Positions 15,533 through 22,835 of a DNA stretch of 22,836 nt are shown here, in pieces (position 1 is the first letter of the stretch; each line of letters opens with the position of its first letter). This stretch comes from an uncultured Collinsella sp. (lineage in GTDB: Bacteria; Actinomycetota; Coriobacteriia; Coriobacteriales; Coriobacteriaceae), in contig CABSNH010000010.1 of NCBI GenBank assembly GCA_902478985.1, positions 1 through 22,836 on the forward strand, read 5' to 3'. The notes under the pieces were generated by a model. That model did not search any database and was not told the DNA's origin. It worked only from the letters and a program-made list of their open reading frames with translations. A program made the position numbers and the translations under genes.

Positions 15533-15679
15533 CGATGCTACCACATAAGCAGCTCATTTGGATTGGGGCTCTCAGCTGTGTTCGCTCATTCTGTAAGCAT
15601 CGGATTTTGCGGGCGTCACAGGGGCAAACCGTGAGAAACTTATTGACGTTTATGGAGCGTATACGATGGGAGCGATGCC
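15533..15679. other. divergent promoter region between mntP and disA
   Basis: No gene is seen here. It must hold the minus-strand promoter for the riboswitch-mntP RNA and the plus-strand promoter of the disA operon. TTGACG at 15643-15648 is a good -35 match but no -10 follows at the right distance before the disA start, so I do not call either promoter. Confidence 0.4.
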
Positions 15680-16747
15680 TTGGATAAGAACGAGCTGCAA
15701 AAGCGTATGGAACAGGCCATCCGCCTGACTGCCCCCGGTCAGCCGATCCGCACCGCCCTCGACATGATCATTGCCGGTCACCTGGGTGCCCTTATCTGCG
15801 TCGGCGACACCGAAAACGTGCTCGCTGCCGGTAACGACGGCTTCCCGCTCAACATTTCGTTTACCTCGAACCGCCTGTTCGAGCTTTCCAAGATGGACGG
15901 CGCCATCGTTATCGATGGCGACCTCACCCAGATCCTGCGCGCCAACTTCCACCTCAATCCCGATCCCTCGCTCGCCACGAGTGAGACAGGCATGCGTCAC
16001 CGTACTGCCGCTCGCATGTCGGTGCTCACCGACGCCATCGTGATCTCGGTTTCGGCTCGTCGTGCCGTCGTCAACGTGTACGTCCACGGCAAGAGCTACG
16101 AGATCCAGCCCGTCACCACCATCATGAGCTCGGTCAACCAGCTCGTCGCCACGCTCCAGACTACCCGTCAGTCGCTCGATCGCTCCCTGCTGCGCCTGAC
16201 GGCCCTCGAGCTCGACGACTACGTCACGCTCGCCGACATTACCGGTATTTTCTCGAGCTTCGAGATCATGCAGCAGGCAAAGACCGAGCTTAAGGATTGT
16301 ATCGTCAAGCTGGGCAACCAGGGCAAGCTCGTGCAGATGCAGCTCGAGCAGCTCGCTGGCTCCAGCATGGATACCGAATACGACCTGATGATTCGCGACT
16401 ATGCGAGCGATTCCTCCGAGGCAAACGCCGAGAAGATTCGCGCCGAGCTTAGCCGCATGACGCCTAAGGACTTGTCCGACCCACAGCATGTGGCGGCGGT
16501 TCTGGGTTACGACGACCTGGACGAGGACTCCGTCATGACGCCGCTGGGCCTGCGCACGCTTTCGCGCGTGTCCGTCGTGCGCGACGGCGTGGCCGAGAAG
16601 ATCGTCGACGAGTACGGCTCGCTGCAGGAACTCATGGACGACATCAGCGAGGATCCGGAGCGCTTGGGCGACTTTGGCGTCAACAACCCTGCCATTCTTG
16701 CGGACTCGCTGTACCGCATGAAGGGCACCAAACAGGGGAACGCATAA
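15680..16747 (+). CDS. disA: DNA integrity scanning protein DisA (diadenylate cyclase)
   Basis: This 355-residue enzyme makes c-di-AMP from two ATP. The N-terminal DAC domain (about 1-140) has both signature motifs: DGA at 73-75 in KMDGAIVIDGDL and RHRTA at 106-110 in GMRHRTAARMS. A helical linker (about 150-285) and a C-terminal helix-hairpin-helix DNA-binding domain (about 298-350, VDEYGSLQELMDDI) complete the DisA layout, and the length is normal. The start is TTG at 15680 with GGGAG eight bases before; nearby ATGs are out of frame. The stop codon shares one base with the ispD ATG (TAATG), so disA heads an operon with ispD, ispF and cysS. In B. subtilis disA is likewise close to these genes. 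Confidence 0.95.
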   Translation: MDKNELQKRMEQAIRLTAPGQPIRTALDMIIAGHLGALICVGDTENVLAAGNDGFPLNISFTSNRLFELSKMDGAIVIDGDLTQILRANFHLNPDPSLATSETGMRHRTAARMSVLTDAIVISVSARRAVVNVYVHGKSYEIQPVTTIMSSVNQLVATLQTTRQSLDRSLLRLTALELDDYVTLADITGIFSSFEIMQQAKTELKDCIVKLGNQGKLVQMQLEQLAGSSMDTEYDLMIRDYASDSSEANAEKIRAELSRMTPKDLSDPQHVAAVLGYDDLDEDSVMTPLGLRTLSRVSVVRDGVAEKIVDEYGSLQELMDDISEDPERLGDFGVNNPAILADSLYRMKGTKQGNA

Positions 16748-17475
16748 TGGCGCCCGTATGCGCCGTGGTCGTTGCCGGCGGCAGCGGCCAGCGCTTTGGT
16801 AACCCCGGTGGCAAGCAGCTCGTCAATGTAGCGGGCCGTCCGCTTATGAGCTGGTCCATCCGCGCGTTTGACCGTAGCGATAAGGTCGGCCACATCGTCG
16901 TGGTTTGCCCTGCCGAGCGTCGTGCCGAGATGCGCCGCCTGGCCATCGACCCGTTTGACTATGACACGCCCATCAGTTTTGCCGATGCCGGCGATACCCG
17001 CCAGGACTCCACCCGTGCCGGCGTGCACGCGGTGCCGGCGGGCTTTGAATACGTCGCCATTCACGATGGCGCTCGTCCGCTCATCACGACCGAGGCCATC
17101 GACCACGCTATCGACGTGCTCGTGAGCGACCGTGCTCTTGACGGTGTCGTGTGTGGACAGCCCGCGATCGACACGCTCAAGATCGTCGACGGCGATAATA
17201 TCGTCGAGACGCCGCCGCGCGAGCTGTACTGGGCCGCGCAGACGCCGCAGATCTTTAGTGTCGACGCCATGAAGCGCGCCCATGCCGCGGCGATTGCCGA
17301 GGGCTTTATCGGTACCGATGATTCGTCGTTGGTCGAGCGCATGGGCGGACGCGTCCGCTGCGTCCAGAGCCCGCGCGACAACCTTAAGGTGACGGTGCCC
17401 GAGGACCTGCGTCCCGTAACCGCGATTCTGCTTGGCCGCATGGCCGAGGGAGAGGACCTTCCCCATGTTCAGTAA
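16747..17475 (+). CDS. ispD: 2-C-methyl-D-erythritol 4-phosphate cytidylyltransferase
   Basis: A 242-residue enzyme of the MEP isoprenoid pathway that joins CTP and MEP to give CDP-ME. The nucleotide-binding loop near the N-terminus is clear (VVVAGGSGQRFG, then GGKQL with the conserved lysine at 23). Later family signs are DTRQDSTRAG, HDGARPLI, DTLKIV, WAAQTPQIF and TDDSSLVERMG. It overlaps disA by one base and ispF by 11 bases, so the three are tightly coupled. Its length is normal for a stand-alone IspD, and the adjacent IspF is a separate gene rather than an IspDF fusion. Confidence 0.95.
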   Translation: MAPVCAVVVAGGSGQRFGNPGGKQLVNVAGRPLMSWSIRAFDRSDKVGHIVVVCPAERRAEMRRLAIDPFDYDTPISFADAGDTRQDSTRAGVHAVPAGFEYVAIHDGARPLITTEAIDHAIDVLVSDRALDGVVCGQPAIDTLKIVDGDNIVETPPRELYWAAQTPQIFSVDAMKRAHAAAIAEGFIGTDDSSLVERMGGRVRCVQSPRDNLKVTVPEDLRPVTAILLGRMAEGEDLPHVQ

Positions 17476-17959
17476 CCTGCGCATTGGCCATGGCTACGAC
17501 GTCCACCGTCTGGTGGAGGGGCGTCGATGTATCATCGGCGGTGTCGACATTCCCTACGAGCGCGGCCTGCTGGGCCACTCGGATGCCGATGTGCTCGCGC
17601 ACGCCTTGGCCGACGCCATTCTGGGCGCCTGCCGTGGGGGAGACATCGGCAAGCTATTCCCCGACACCGATCCCGCCTACGAGGGTGCCGATTCGATGGT
17701 GCTGCTTGCCCGCGTGATGGACTATGCGCGTGAGCTGGGCTTTGAGTTTGTCGATGCCGATTGCACCATTGCCTGCCAGCAGCCTAAGATCACCCCGCAT
17801 CGCGATGCCATGCGCGCCAACCTTGCCCATGCCCTGGGCGTTGACGTCGAAAACGTGGGCGTCGCCGCCACTACGACCGAAAAGCTCGGTTGGGAAGGCC
17901 AGGGCGAGGGAATCGGCGCCTGGGCCGTCTGCCTGCTACAGAAAACCGTTAAGGAGTAA
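17465..17959 (+). CDS. ispF: 2-C-methyl-D-erythritol 2,4-cyclodiphosphate synthase
   Basis: This 164-residue enzyme cyclises CDP-ME 2-phosphate to MEcPP in the MEP pathway and normally acts as a trimer. Zinc ligands D12, H14 (GYDVHR) and H46 (HSDADVLAHAL) correspond to D8, H10 and H42 of E. coli IspF. The C-terminal signature ATTTEKLGWEGQGEGIG is intact. The ATG at 17465 lies within the last codons of ispD; the longer in-frame start at 17432 adds residues unlike the family. AAGGAG at its 3' end serves the next gene, cysS. Confidence 0.95.
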   Translation: MFSNLRIGHGYDVHRLVEGRRCIIGGVDIPYERGLLGHSDADVLAHALADAILGACRGGDIGKLFPDTDPAYEGADSMVLLARVMDYARELGFEFVDADCTIACQQPKITPHRDAMRANLAHALGVDVENVGVAATTTEKLGWEGQGEGIGAWAVCLLQKTVKE

Positions 17960-17962
17960 CGA

Positions 17963-19429
17963 ATGCGTATCTACAACAGCGCTACCCATAAAAAGGAAGA
18001 GTTCCAGCCCATCGAGTCCGGCAAGGTCCGCATGTACGTGTGCGGCCCCACGGTCTACGACAACATCCACATCGGCAACGCCCGTACGTTCATCAGCTTT
18101 GACGTGATTCGCCGCTGGCTCATCGCGAGCGGTTACGAGGTCACGTTCGCCCAGAACCTCACCGATGTCGACGACAAGATCATCAAGCGCGCCAACGAGC
18201 AGGGCCGTACGGCCGCCGAGGTCGCGACGGAGTTCTCCGACAAGTTCATCGGCGTCATGCGCGCCGCCAACGTGCTCGATCCCGATGTGCGCCCCCGCGC
18301 CACCAAGGAGATCGGCCCCATGATCGCCATGATCAAGACGCTTATCGAGCAGGGCCACGCTTACGCAGCCGATAACGGCGACGTGTACTTTGCCGTGCGC
18401 AGCGATCCCAACTATGGTCAGGTCTCGGGCCGCAACATCGACGACCTTATGGTTGGCGCGCGCATCGAGGAGAACGAGGACAAGAACGACCCGCTCGACT
18501 TTGCCCTGTGGAAGGCCGCCAAGCCCGGCGAGCCCAGCTGGCCGAGCCCCTGGGGCGAGGGCCGTCCCGGTTGGCACACCGAGTGCGCCGCCATGGTGCA
18601 TCGCTACCTGGGCACTCCGATCGACATCCACGGCGGCGGCTCCGACCTTGCCTTCCCGCATCACGAGAACGAGTGCGCCCAGGCCACCTGCGCCTGGCAC
18701 CAGGGCTTCTCCAACACCTGGATGCACACGGGCATGCTGCTGGTAGACGGCGAGAAGATGTCCAAGTCGCTCGGCAACTTCTTTACGCTGGCCGAGGTCC
18801 TCGAGCAGCACTCCGCTGCCGCCCTGCGCCTGCTGATGCTGCAGACGAGCTATCGCTCGCCGCTCGACTTTTCTTGGGAGCGCCTGGAGGGTGCCGAGAA
18901 CTCGCTCACGCGTATCGCCGGTACGGTCGAGAACCTGCGTTGGGCCGCGAACCACGCGACGGCCGATGCCGACGAAGCGGCTGCCGAGGCGTTTGCCGCC
19001 AAGGCCGCCGAGACCCGCACCACCTTTAAGGAGTGCATGGATGACGACTTTAACACCGCCGGTGCCATGGGTGCTGTCTTTGGCTTTGTGACCGAGTGCA
19101 ACCAGTACCTGGAGCAGGCGGGCGATGCTGCCGACAAGGCCGCCGCGCTTGCCGCCGCCGATACGCTGGTCGAGCTGCTCGATACGTTTGGCGTCGAGCT
19201 TCCCGAGCCCAAGGTCGAGCTGCCGCTGGGCCTGCTGGGCGTTGCCGCCGGCCTGGTCGCCTACACGGGCGACGACGTGGACGAGGCTGCTGCCAAGATT
19301 CTCGAGGCCCGCGCCGAGGCCCGTGCCGCCAAGAACTGGGATCTGGCCGACGCCATCCGTGATCAGCTCAAGGACCTGGGCCTGACGATTGAAGATACCG
19401 CCGCCGGCACTCGTATTAAGAGTCTCTAG
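17963..19429 (+). CDS. cysS: cysteinyl-tRNA synthetase
   Basis: A 488-residue class I synthetase that charges tRNA-Cys. The zinc-binding Cys27 and the HIGH-type motif HIGN (36-39) sit in CGPTVYDNIHIGNAR. GWHTECAAM and FPHHENECAQ carry further zinc and active-site residues, and KMSKS is at 265-269. The C-terminal helical anticodon-binding part ends in AADGTRIK-like sequence, as usual. The start follows the ispF stop by three bases with AAGGAG at 17951-17956. It is followed by the folded element at 19436-19538 rather than by mrnC, which in B. subtilis lies between cysS and rlmB. Confidence 0.95.
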   Translation: MRIYNSATHKKEEFQPIESGKVRMYVCGPTVYDNIHIGNARTFISFDVIRRWLIASGYEVTFAQNLTDVDDKIIKRANEQGRTAAEVATEFSDKFIGVMRAANVLDPDVRPRATKEIGPMIAMIKTLIEQGHAYAADNGDVYFAVRSDPNYGQVSGRNIDDLMVGARIEENEDKNDPLDFALWKAAKPGEPSWPSPWGEGRPGWHTECAAMVHRYLGTPIDIHGGGSDLAFPHHENECAQATCAWHQGFSNTWMHTGMLLVDGEKMSKSLGNFFTLAEVLEQHSAAALRLLMLQTSYRSPLDFSWERLEGAENSLTRIAGTVENLRWAANHATADADEAAAEAFAAKAAETRTTFKECMDDDFNTAGAMGAVFGFVTECNQYLEQAGDAADKAAALAAADTLVELLDTFGVELPEPKVELPLGLLGVAAGLVAYTGDDVDEAAAKILEARAEARAAKNWDLADAIRDQLKDLGLTIEDTAAGTRIKSL

Positions 19430-19435
19430 TATTTG

Positions 19436-19538
19436 TCGACCGTTCGAGGTGCGGCAGATTGCCTTGAAAGAGGAGGGCATAGACCTGGTGGTCATGCCCG
19501 ACGATTGAAAGGCAAGGTGCCGTGGCTCGGACGGTCGA
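19436..19538 (+). ncRNA. candidate structured RNA between cysS and rlmB
   Basis: The gap folds into one long rod. The outer helix 19436-19456 pairs with 19518-19538 (20 of 21 positions, three as G-U and one G-G mismatch). A 2x2 purine loop follows, then TTGCCTT (19459-19465) with AAGGCAA (19509-19515), then a symmetric 9x9 purine-rich internal loop. The inner helix 19475-19485 pairs with 19490-19499, has one bulged A (19481) and is capped by TGGT. No U-tract follows directly, no T-box sequence is present, and I cannot match it to a known RNA family. It may be an RNase III processing site, a regulatory element or a repeat. Confidence 0.55.
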
Positions 19539-19572
19539 TTCTTGTTCGTTATCTTTTTAAGGAGGCCGTTTT

Positions 19573-20487
19573 ATGGCCGACAATCGCAAGCGTGCGCCTC
19601 GTGGCGGCAAGCAGGCTGCTTCTGGCTCGCGTCCGATTCGCCGCAATGACCGCGCTGCCGCTCCCAAGGGCCAGCGCGATCGCGCCCAGGCCGCACGTCC
19701 GCAGCGCGATCGCAACCGCGACGCTGTCCAGGCTCCCAAGGGCGAGTTTATCGAAGGTCGTCGTGCTGCCGCCGAGGCGCTACGCACTGGTTTTCCCATC
19801 AAGTGCGCGCTCATTGTCGAGGGTGGAGAGCGCGATGCCGCCTTGTCGCGCCTGGTCGACGACCTCAACGCCGCGGGCGTCCGCATTAAGTATGTGCCGC
19901 GTGCGCAGCTCGACGCACTGTCGAGCCATGGCGCTCATCAGGGCATCGCACTCGAGGTTGGCAACTTCCCCTATGCTGATATCGCCGATATTCTCGACCG
20001 CGCAGGCGACGGTCCGGCGCTTGTCGTCGTGCTCGACCATGTGACCGACGACGGCAACTTTGGCGCCATTGTGCGCTCCGCCGAGGTCGTGGGCGCGGCC
20101 GGCGTCGTCATCGCCAACAAGCGTGCCGCCGGCGTGACCGTGGGCAGCTACAAGACCTCGGCCGGTGCTGTCATGCATCTGCCTATCGCGCAGGTTCCCA
20201 ATATTGCCCGTGCACTCGATGACCTCAAGGCCGCTGGTTTTTGGGTGGGCGGCGCCTCCGAGCACGCCGAGGGCAGCTGCTGGGATGCTCCCTTCGAGGG
20301 CCGCGTGGCGCTCGTCATGGGCTCCGAGGGCGACGGCATCTCGCGCCTGGTGCTCGAGAAATGCGACTTTTTGACCAAGCTTCCCCAGCGTGGCATGACC
20401 GAGAGCCTCAACGTTGCCCAGGCGACCACCGCGCTGTGCTTTGAGTGGCTGCGCCGCAATGCCGGCGAGCTCATGGGGGAGGAGTAG
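19573..20487 (+). CDS. rlmB: 23S rRNA (guanosine-2'-O-)-methyltransferase RlmB, TrmH/SpoU family
   Basis: A 304-residue SPOUT methyltransferase expected to methylate the ribose of G2251 (E. coli numbering) in 23S rRNA, using S-adenosylmethionine. After a 55-residue basic, disordered tail (rich in Arg, Ala, Pro) comes the substrate-binding domain (GEFIEGRRAAAEALRTG, 57-73). The knotted catalytic domain shows motif 1 at 155-170 (N162, R168), motif 2 at 249-257 (GSEGDGIS) and motif 3 at 275-284 (S278, N280). The start follows a strong AAGGAGG at 19559-19565. The long basic tail is usual in Actinobacteria-like homologues. The next gene begins three bases after its stop. Confidence 0.92.
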   Translation: MADNRKRAPRGGKQAASGSRPIRRNDRAAAPKGQRDRAQAARPQRDRNRDAVQAPKGEFIEGRRAAAEALRTGFPIKCALIVEGGERDAALSRLVDDLNAAGVRIKYVPRAQLDALSSHGAHQGIALEVGNFPYADIADILDRAGDGPALVVVLDHVTDDGNFGAIVRSAEVVGAAGVVIANKRAAGVTVGSYKTSAGAVMHLPIAQVPNIARALDDLKAAGFWVGGASEHAEGSCWDAPFEGRVALVMGSEGDGISRLVLEKCDFLTKLPQRGMTESLNVAQATTALCFEWLRRNAGELMGEE

Positions 20488-20490
20488 CGC

Positions 20491-21168
20491 ATGTCCAAGA
20501 AGAACCGCGCTAAGTCCAAGGCCAAGCGCTTTGGCGAGGGCTCGGCCAAGCCGATTGTTTCGGCCGCGACCTACGGCGTGGGCGGCAATGCGTTTGCGCA
20601 GGCCATCGCCGACCCGGTCTCGACGGTGCACTCCAATAAGCCCGAGCTGCTGGTGGTCGACGGCTACAACGTGATCCACTGCACGCCGCGCTACGAAAAG
20701 CTCGTGTACGACCATTCAGACGATCCGTATTCCAGCGACGTTCACGATATGGCACGCACCGCCCTCATCAACGACGTTGCCGCCTTTGCCCAGGGCCGCT
20801 ACGAGGCCGTGATCGTGTTCGACGGCGCGGGCAATATCTCCAACGAGCGCCCCAACCTGCCGGCCCGCGGCGTGCGCATCGAGTTTTCGCCGACGGGCGT
20901 TTCTGCCGATACCGTGGTGCAAAAGCTCTGCATCGAGGCGCGCGAGGAAGGCCGCGCGTGCTCCGTGGTATCGAGCGACGGCACGATCCAGGCCGTCGTC
21001 ATGGGCAAGGGCGTCACGCGCATCTCGAGCCGTATGCTGGTGGACGAGATCAAACAGATCGACAACGACGTGCACGAGGCCGAGGAGGCCCCGCAGATCA
21101 AGATGACCCTGGGCAGCCGTCTAAGCCCCGAGGCCCTGGCCAAGCTCAAAGCTCTGCGCGGGAGGTAG
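20491..21168 (+). CDS. YacP/Rae1-type NYN domain ribonuclease
   Basis: This 225-residue protein of the YacP family (NYN/PIN-like) is an orthologue candidate of B. subtilis Rae1, a ribosome-associated endonuclease that cleaves mRNA in the A site. After a basic, poorly ordered 48-residue start (SKKNRAKSKAKRFG), the nuclease fold shows the acidic site: D57 and N60 in VDGYNVIH, D111 in VFDGAGN, D140 in GVSADTVV and S162-D163 in VVSSDGTIQ. The C-terminal part (170-225) has a helical tail. It is directly behind rlmB with a three-base gap, the same neighbour order as rlmB-rae1 in B. subtilis. GGGGGAGGAG in the end of rlmB is its ribosome-binding site. Confidence 0.85.
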   Translation: MSKKNRAKSKAKRFGEGSAKPIVSAATYGVGGNAFAQAIADPVSTVHSNKPELLVVDGYNVIHCTPRYEKLVYDHSDDPYSSDVHDMARTALINDVAAFAQGRYEAVIVFDGAGNISNERPNLPARGVRIEFSPTGVSADTVVQKLCIEAREEGRACSVVSSDGTIQAVVMGKGVTRISSRMLVDEIKQIDNDVHEAEEAPQIKMTLGSRLSPEALAKLKALRGR

Positions 21169-21169
21169 G

Positions 21170-21203
21170 GGAGTTGGCGGGGCGATGCTGTCTCGCTAAC
21201 TCC
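21170..21203. terminator. weak hairpin between convergent genes
   Basis: Bases 21170-21179 pair with 21194-21203 (9 of 10) around a 14-base loop. It overlaps the last codons of the minus-strand kinase gene and has no T-run, so it is at best a weak or Rho-assisted end for the rlmB-yacP transcript. Confidence 0.35.
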
Positions 21204-22536
21204 ATTCAGCGATGTCGATCATTCTTTCGAGGCGCCATGTTAGCGCCTCTTTTAGATAAGGCAGTCTCGCTGTAAGAGCGTCGTTTTTGGATAGGATTTC
21301 GATTGCCTCGTCAACGAAACCCTCGAGTTTGTCGCCGTCAAACCAGCCCATGTCCTCGACGAGCAACATTTGTTTGGCGGGGCTTGAATGAAATTGTGCG
21401 CTGGTAAAACTGTGCTCTCCCGCCCTAAGCTCCTCTAGTGATATGTTGCACCAGAGTGATGAGCCCGAATCGAAGATAGGGGCAGGTCTGCAGGCTAGCG
21501 TGTTTACGTTTCGCACAAGGCCAAAGTTACGCCAATGACGATCGTAGTTGGCGATGATGTCGTCGCACACGATCATGCGGTCAAGGGCGTCTTTTATATC
21601 CGTCGCTCCAAGCTCCTCGCAGTTTGCTACATACCGTTCGTAATCGGTTAGTCGCTTGTCTGCATTTGCATGCTGGTTTACATAGAACGCAGGGACATAC
21701 TCTTCTTCATCAGTTAAGAAGACATCGCATATGCTCAGGGCGGAAGTGCCCGTGCCCTCGAGCGAGTAAGGCACATAATCGCAGGTGTTTAGGATGCGAC
21801 GGTGGAGCGTGGTCGCCACCAGCTCGTTATAAGGTTCCTGGTTCAGGTGCGCTCCTGCCTTATGCAGAATTCGACGCCCGCCCTCGCATGTCCAGTACTT
21901 TTGAAGATTGCCGTCCGAGGTGTTATCGGGTTTTGCGGCGGCTGCTTTACCCTCTGGGGCGAAGGGTGCAATGGTTAGCGAGACGTCATCAAAGGCATTA
22001 TTGAAGAAATTGATATCTTCCCACGCGAGGCCGGAGTCTTGGGGCCTAATCCAATACTGGTCGGATAAGGAGAGGCCAAGATTTCGCTGCACGAGTTCAT
22101 CGGGAACATCGACTGCGGCTTCTGCAAGCAGGGAGGCTAGCCCAATGCGTGCGAGCGGGATACCGCGGCCGCGCCACCAGATGCGGAAGGAGTCGAGCGA
22201 TATGGGGCTATTAGGGCCAAATACTCCAATAGGGGCGTGGGCGTAATCGATGTCGGCACCGATGTGGGTAAAGTCTTTTCTCGATGTGTTGTAGACCAGC
22301 TGAGCGACTTCGTACGTGCGGTTCATGAGGGTGAACGCGATCTCGCTCTTACCGTGGCCGCGGCGGGGACGTCCCCCCGTTTTGGTCACAGAGCGGAGTC
22401 GCGTGTCGACGCTGTCTTTGTCGATGAGCCATACACCAGAAGCCTTGCGGGCCTCAAGTGCTCCGTTTTTTATGAGCTCCTGCACCCTGCGCGGAGTGAT
22501 GCCGAGCAGCTCGGCGGCTTCTTTGGTAGTAAGCAT
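21196..22536 (-). CDS. HipA-like kinase fused to an N-terminal excisionase/MerR-like DNA-binding domain
   Basis: A 446-residue protein. Residues 1-48 form a short winged-helix domain of the excisionase/AlpA type (TTKEAAELLGITPRRVQELI, then KNGALEARKASGVWLIDKDSV). A basic linker (TKTGGRPRRGHGKS) leads to a HipA-like kinase: glycine loop TSDGNLQKYW (206-215), ATP lysine K226 in ILHKAG, E234 in NQEPYNE, catalytic D332 in NYDRHWRNFG and metal-binding D356 in IFDSGSS. All catalytic residues seem intact. No separate hipB lies beside it, so the fused domain may replace the antitoxin repressor. The ATG at 22536 has AAGGG upstream; a TTG 42 bases earlier in the long frame would start inside the palindrome. 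GC content looks lower than the neighbours, suggesting recent arrival. The target is unknown. Confidence 0.8.
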   Translation of the reverse strand: MLTTKEAAELLGITPRRVQELIKNGALEARKASGVWLIDKDSVDTRLRSVTKTGGRPRRGHGKSEIAFTLMNRTYEVAQLVYNTSRKDFTHIGADIDYAHAPIGVFGPNSPISLDSFRIWWRGRGIPLARIGLASLLAEAAVDVPDELVQRNLGLSLSDQYWIRPQDSGLAWEDINFFNNAFDDVSLTIAPFAPEGKAAAAKPDNTSDGNLQKYWTCEGGRRILHKAGAHLNQEPYNELVATTLHRRILNTCDYVPYSLEGTGTSALSICDVFLTDEEEYVPAFYVNQHANADKRLTDYERYVANCEELGATDIKDALDRMIVCDDIIANYDRHWRNFGLVRNVNTLACRPAPIFDSGSSLWCNISLEELRAGEHSFTSAQFHSSPAKQMLLVEDMGWFDGDKLEGFVDEAIEILSKNDALTARLPYLKEALTWRLERMIDIAEWS

Positions 22537-22540
22537 CGCG

Positions 22541-22613
22541 AAACCCTTCGCCAGAACGAATAGTTTTATATATAGCAATTGTAATTAAAACTATTCGTTC
22601 TGGCGAATGGTTT
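22541..22613. promoter_or_regulatory. 28-bp inverted repeat, probable operator of the HTH-HipA gene
   Basis: Bases 22541-22568 and 22586-22613 are inverted repeats differing at one position; the inner 22 bp match perfectly. They bracket a 17-base AT-rich spacer. Each arm contains its own 5-6-5 palindrome, perfect in the right arm: ATTCG-N6-CGAAT at 22593-22608. It begins four bases upstream of the kinase start codon, so binding by the fused DNA-binding domain could shut its own promoter. It is not GC-rich and has no U-tract, which argues against a terminator. Confidence 0.7.
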
Positions 22614-22701
22614 TAAGATTGAGGGCGCACTGACAGAAATGAACGGGCCTGGTACGCGTTGTTGCTGGATTTTGCATATTTGTATAACGCCGTGCGGCCT
22701 G

Positions 22702-22730
22702 TTGCGCCCCGTCCGCAATTCCTTTATTCT
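22702..22730 (+). promoter_or_regulatory. candidate promoter for tRNA-Thr
   Basis: TTGCGC (22702-22707) and TATTCT (22725-22730) are 17 bases apart. The start would be near 22737, leaving a leader of about 24 nt before the tRNA. Confidence 0.4.
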
Positions 22731-22760
22731 TAACTCGCTTCGCGTGAAAGCGCCAAGTGT

Positions 22761-22835
22761 GCCAGTGTGGCGCAACGGTAGCGCAACTGATTTGTAATCA
22801 GTGGGTTGCAGGTTCGATTCCTGTCACTGGCTCCA
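22761..22835 (+). tRNA. tRNA-Thr, anticodon UGU
   Basis: A complete cloverleaf is seen. Acceptor stem GCCAGTG pairs with CACTGGC. The D-arm is GCGC with GCGC around AACGGTA. The anticodon stem ACTGA/TCAGT holds loop TTTGTAA with anticodon TGT (reads ACA). The T-arm is GCAGG/CCTGT with loop TTCGATT. The discriminator base is T and CCA is encoded at 22833-22835. The window ends one base later. Confidence 0.95.

Noticed and set aside
17936..19495. Long open frame (519 codons) antisense to cysS
   Set aside because: The plus strand encodes an intact cysteinyl-tRNA synthetase with all motifs; the antisense product has no recognisable motif.
19436..19572. T-box or cysteine-responsive leader for the gene after cysS
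   Set aside because: No T-box consensus (AGGGTGGNACCGCG), no specifier loop and no terminator/antiterminator pair can be found.
22541..22613. Terminal inverted repeats of an insertion sequence
   Set aside because: Only 17 bases lie between the arms, there is no transposase, and the site is placed as an operator next to a DNA-binding kinase gene.
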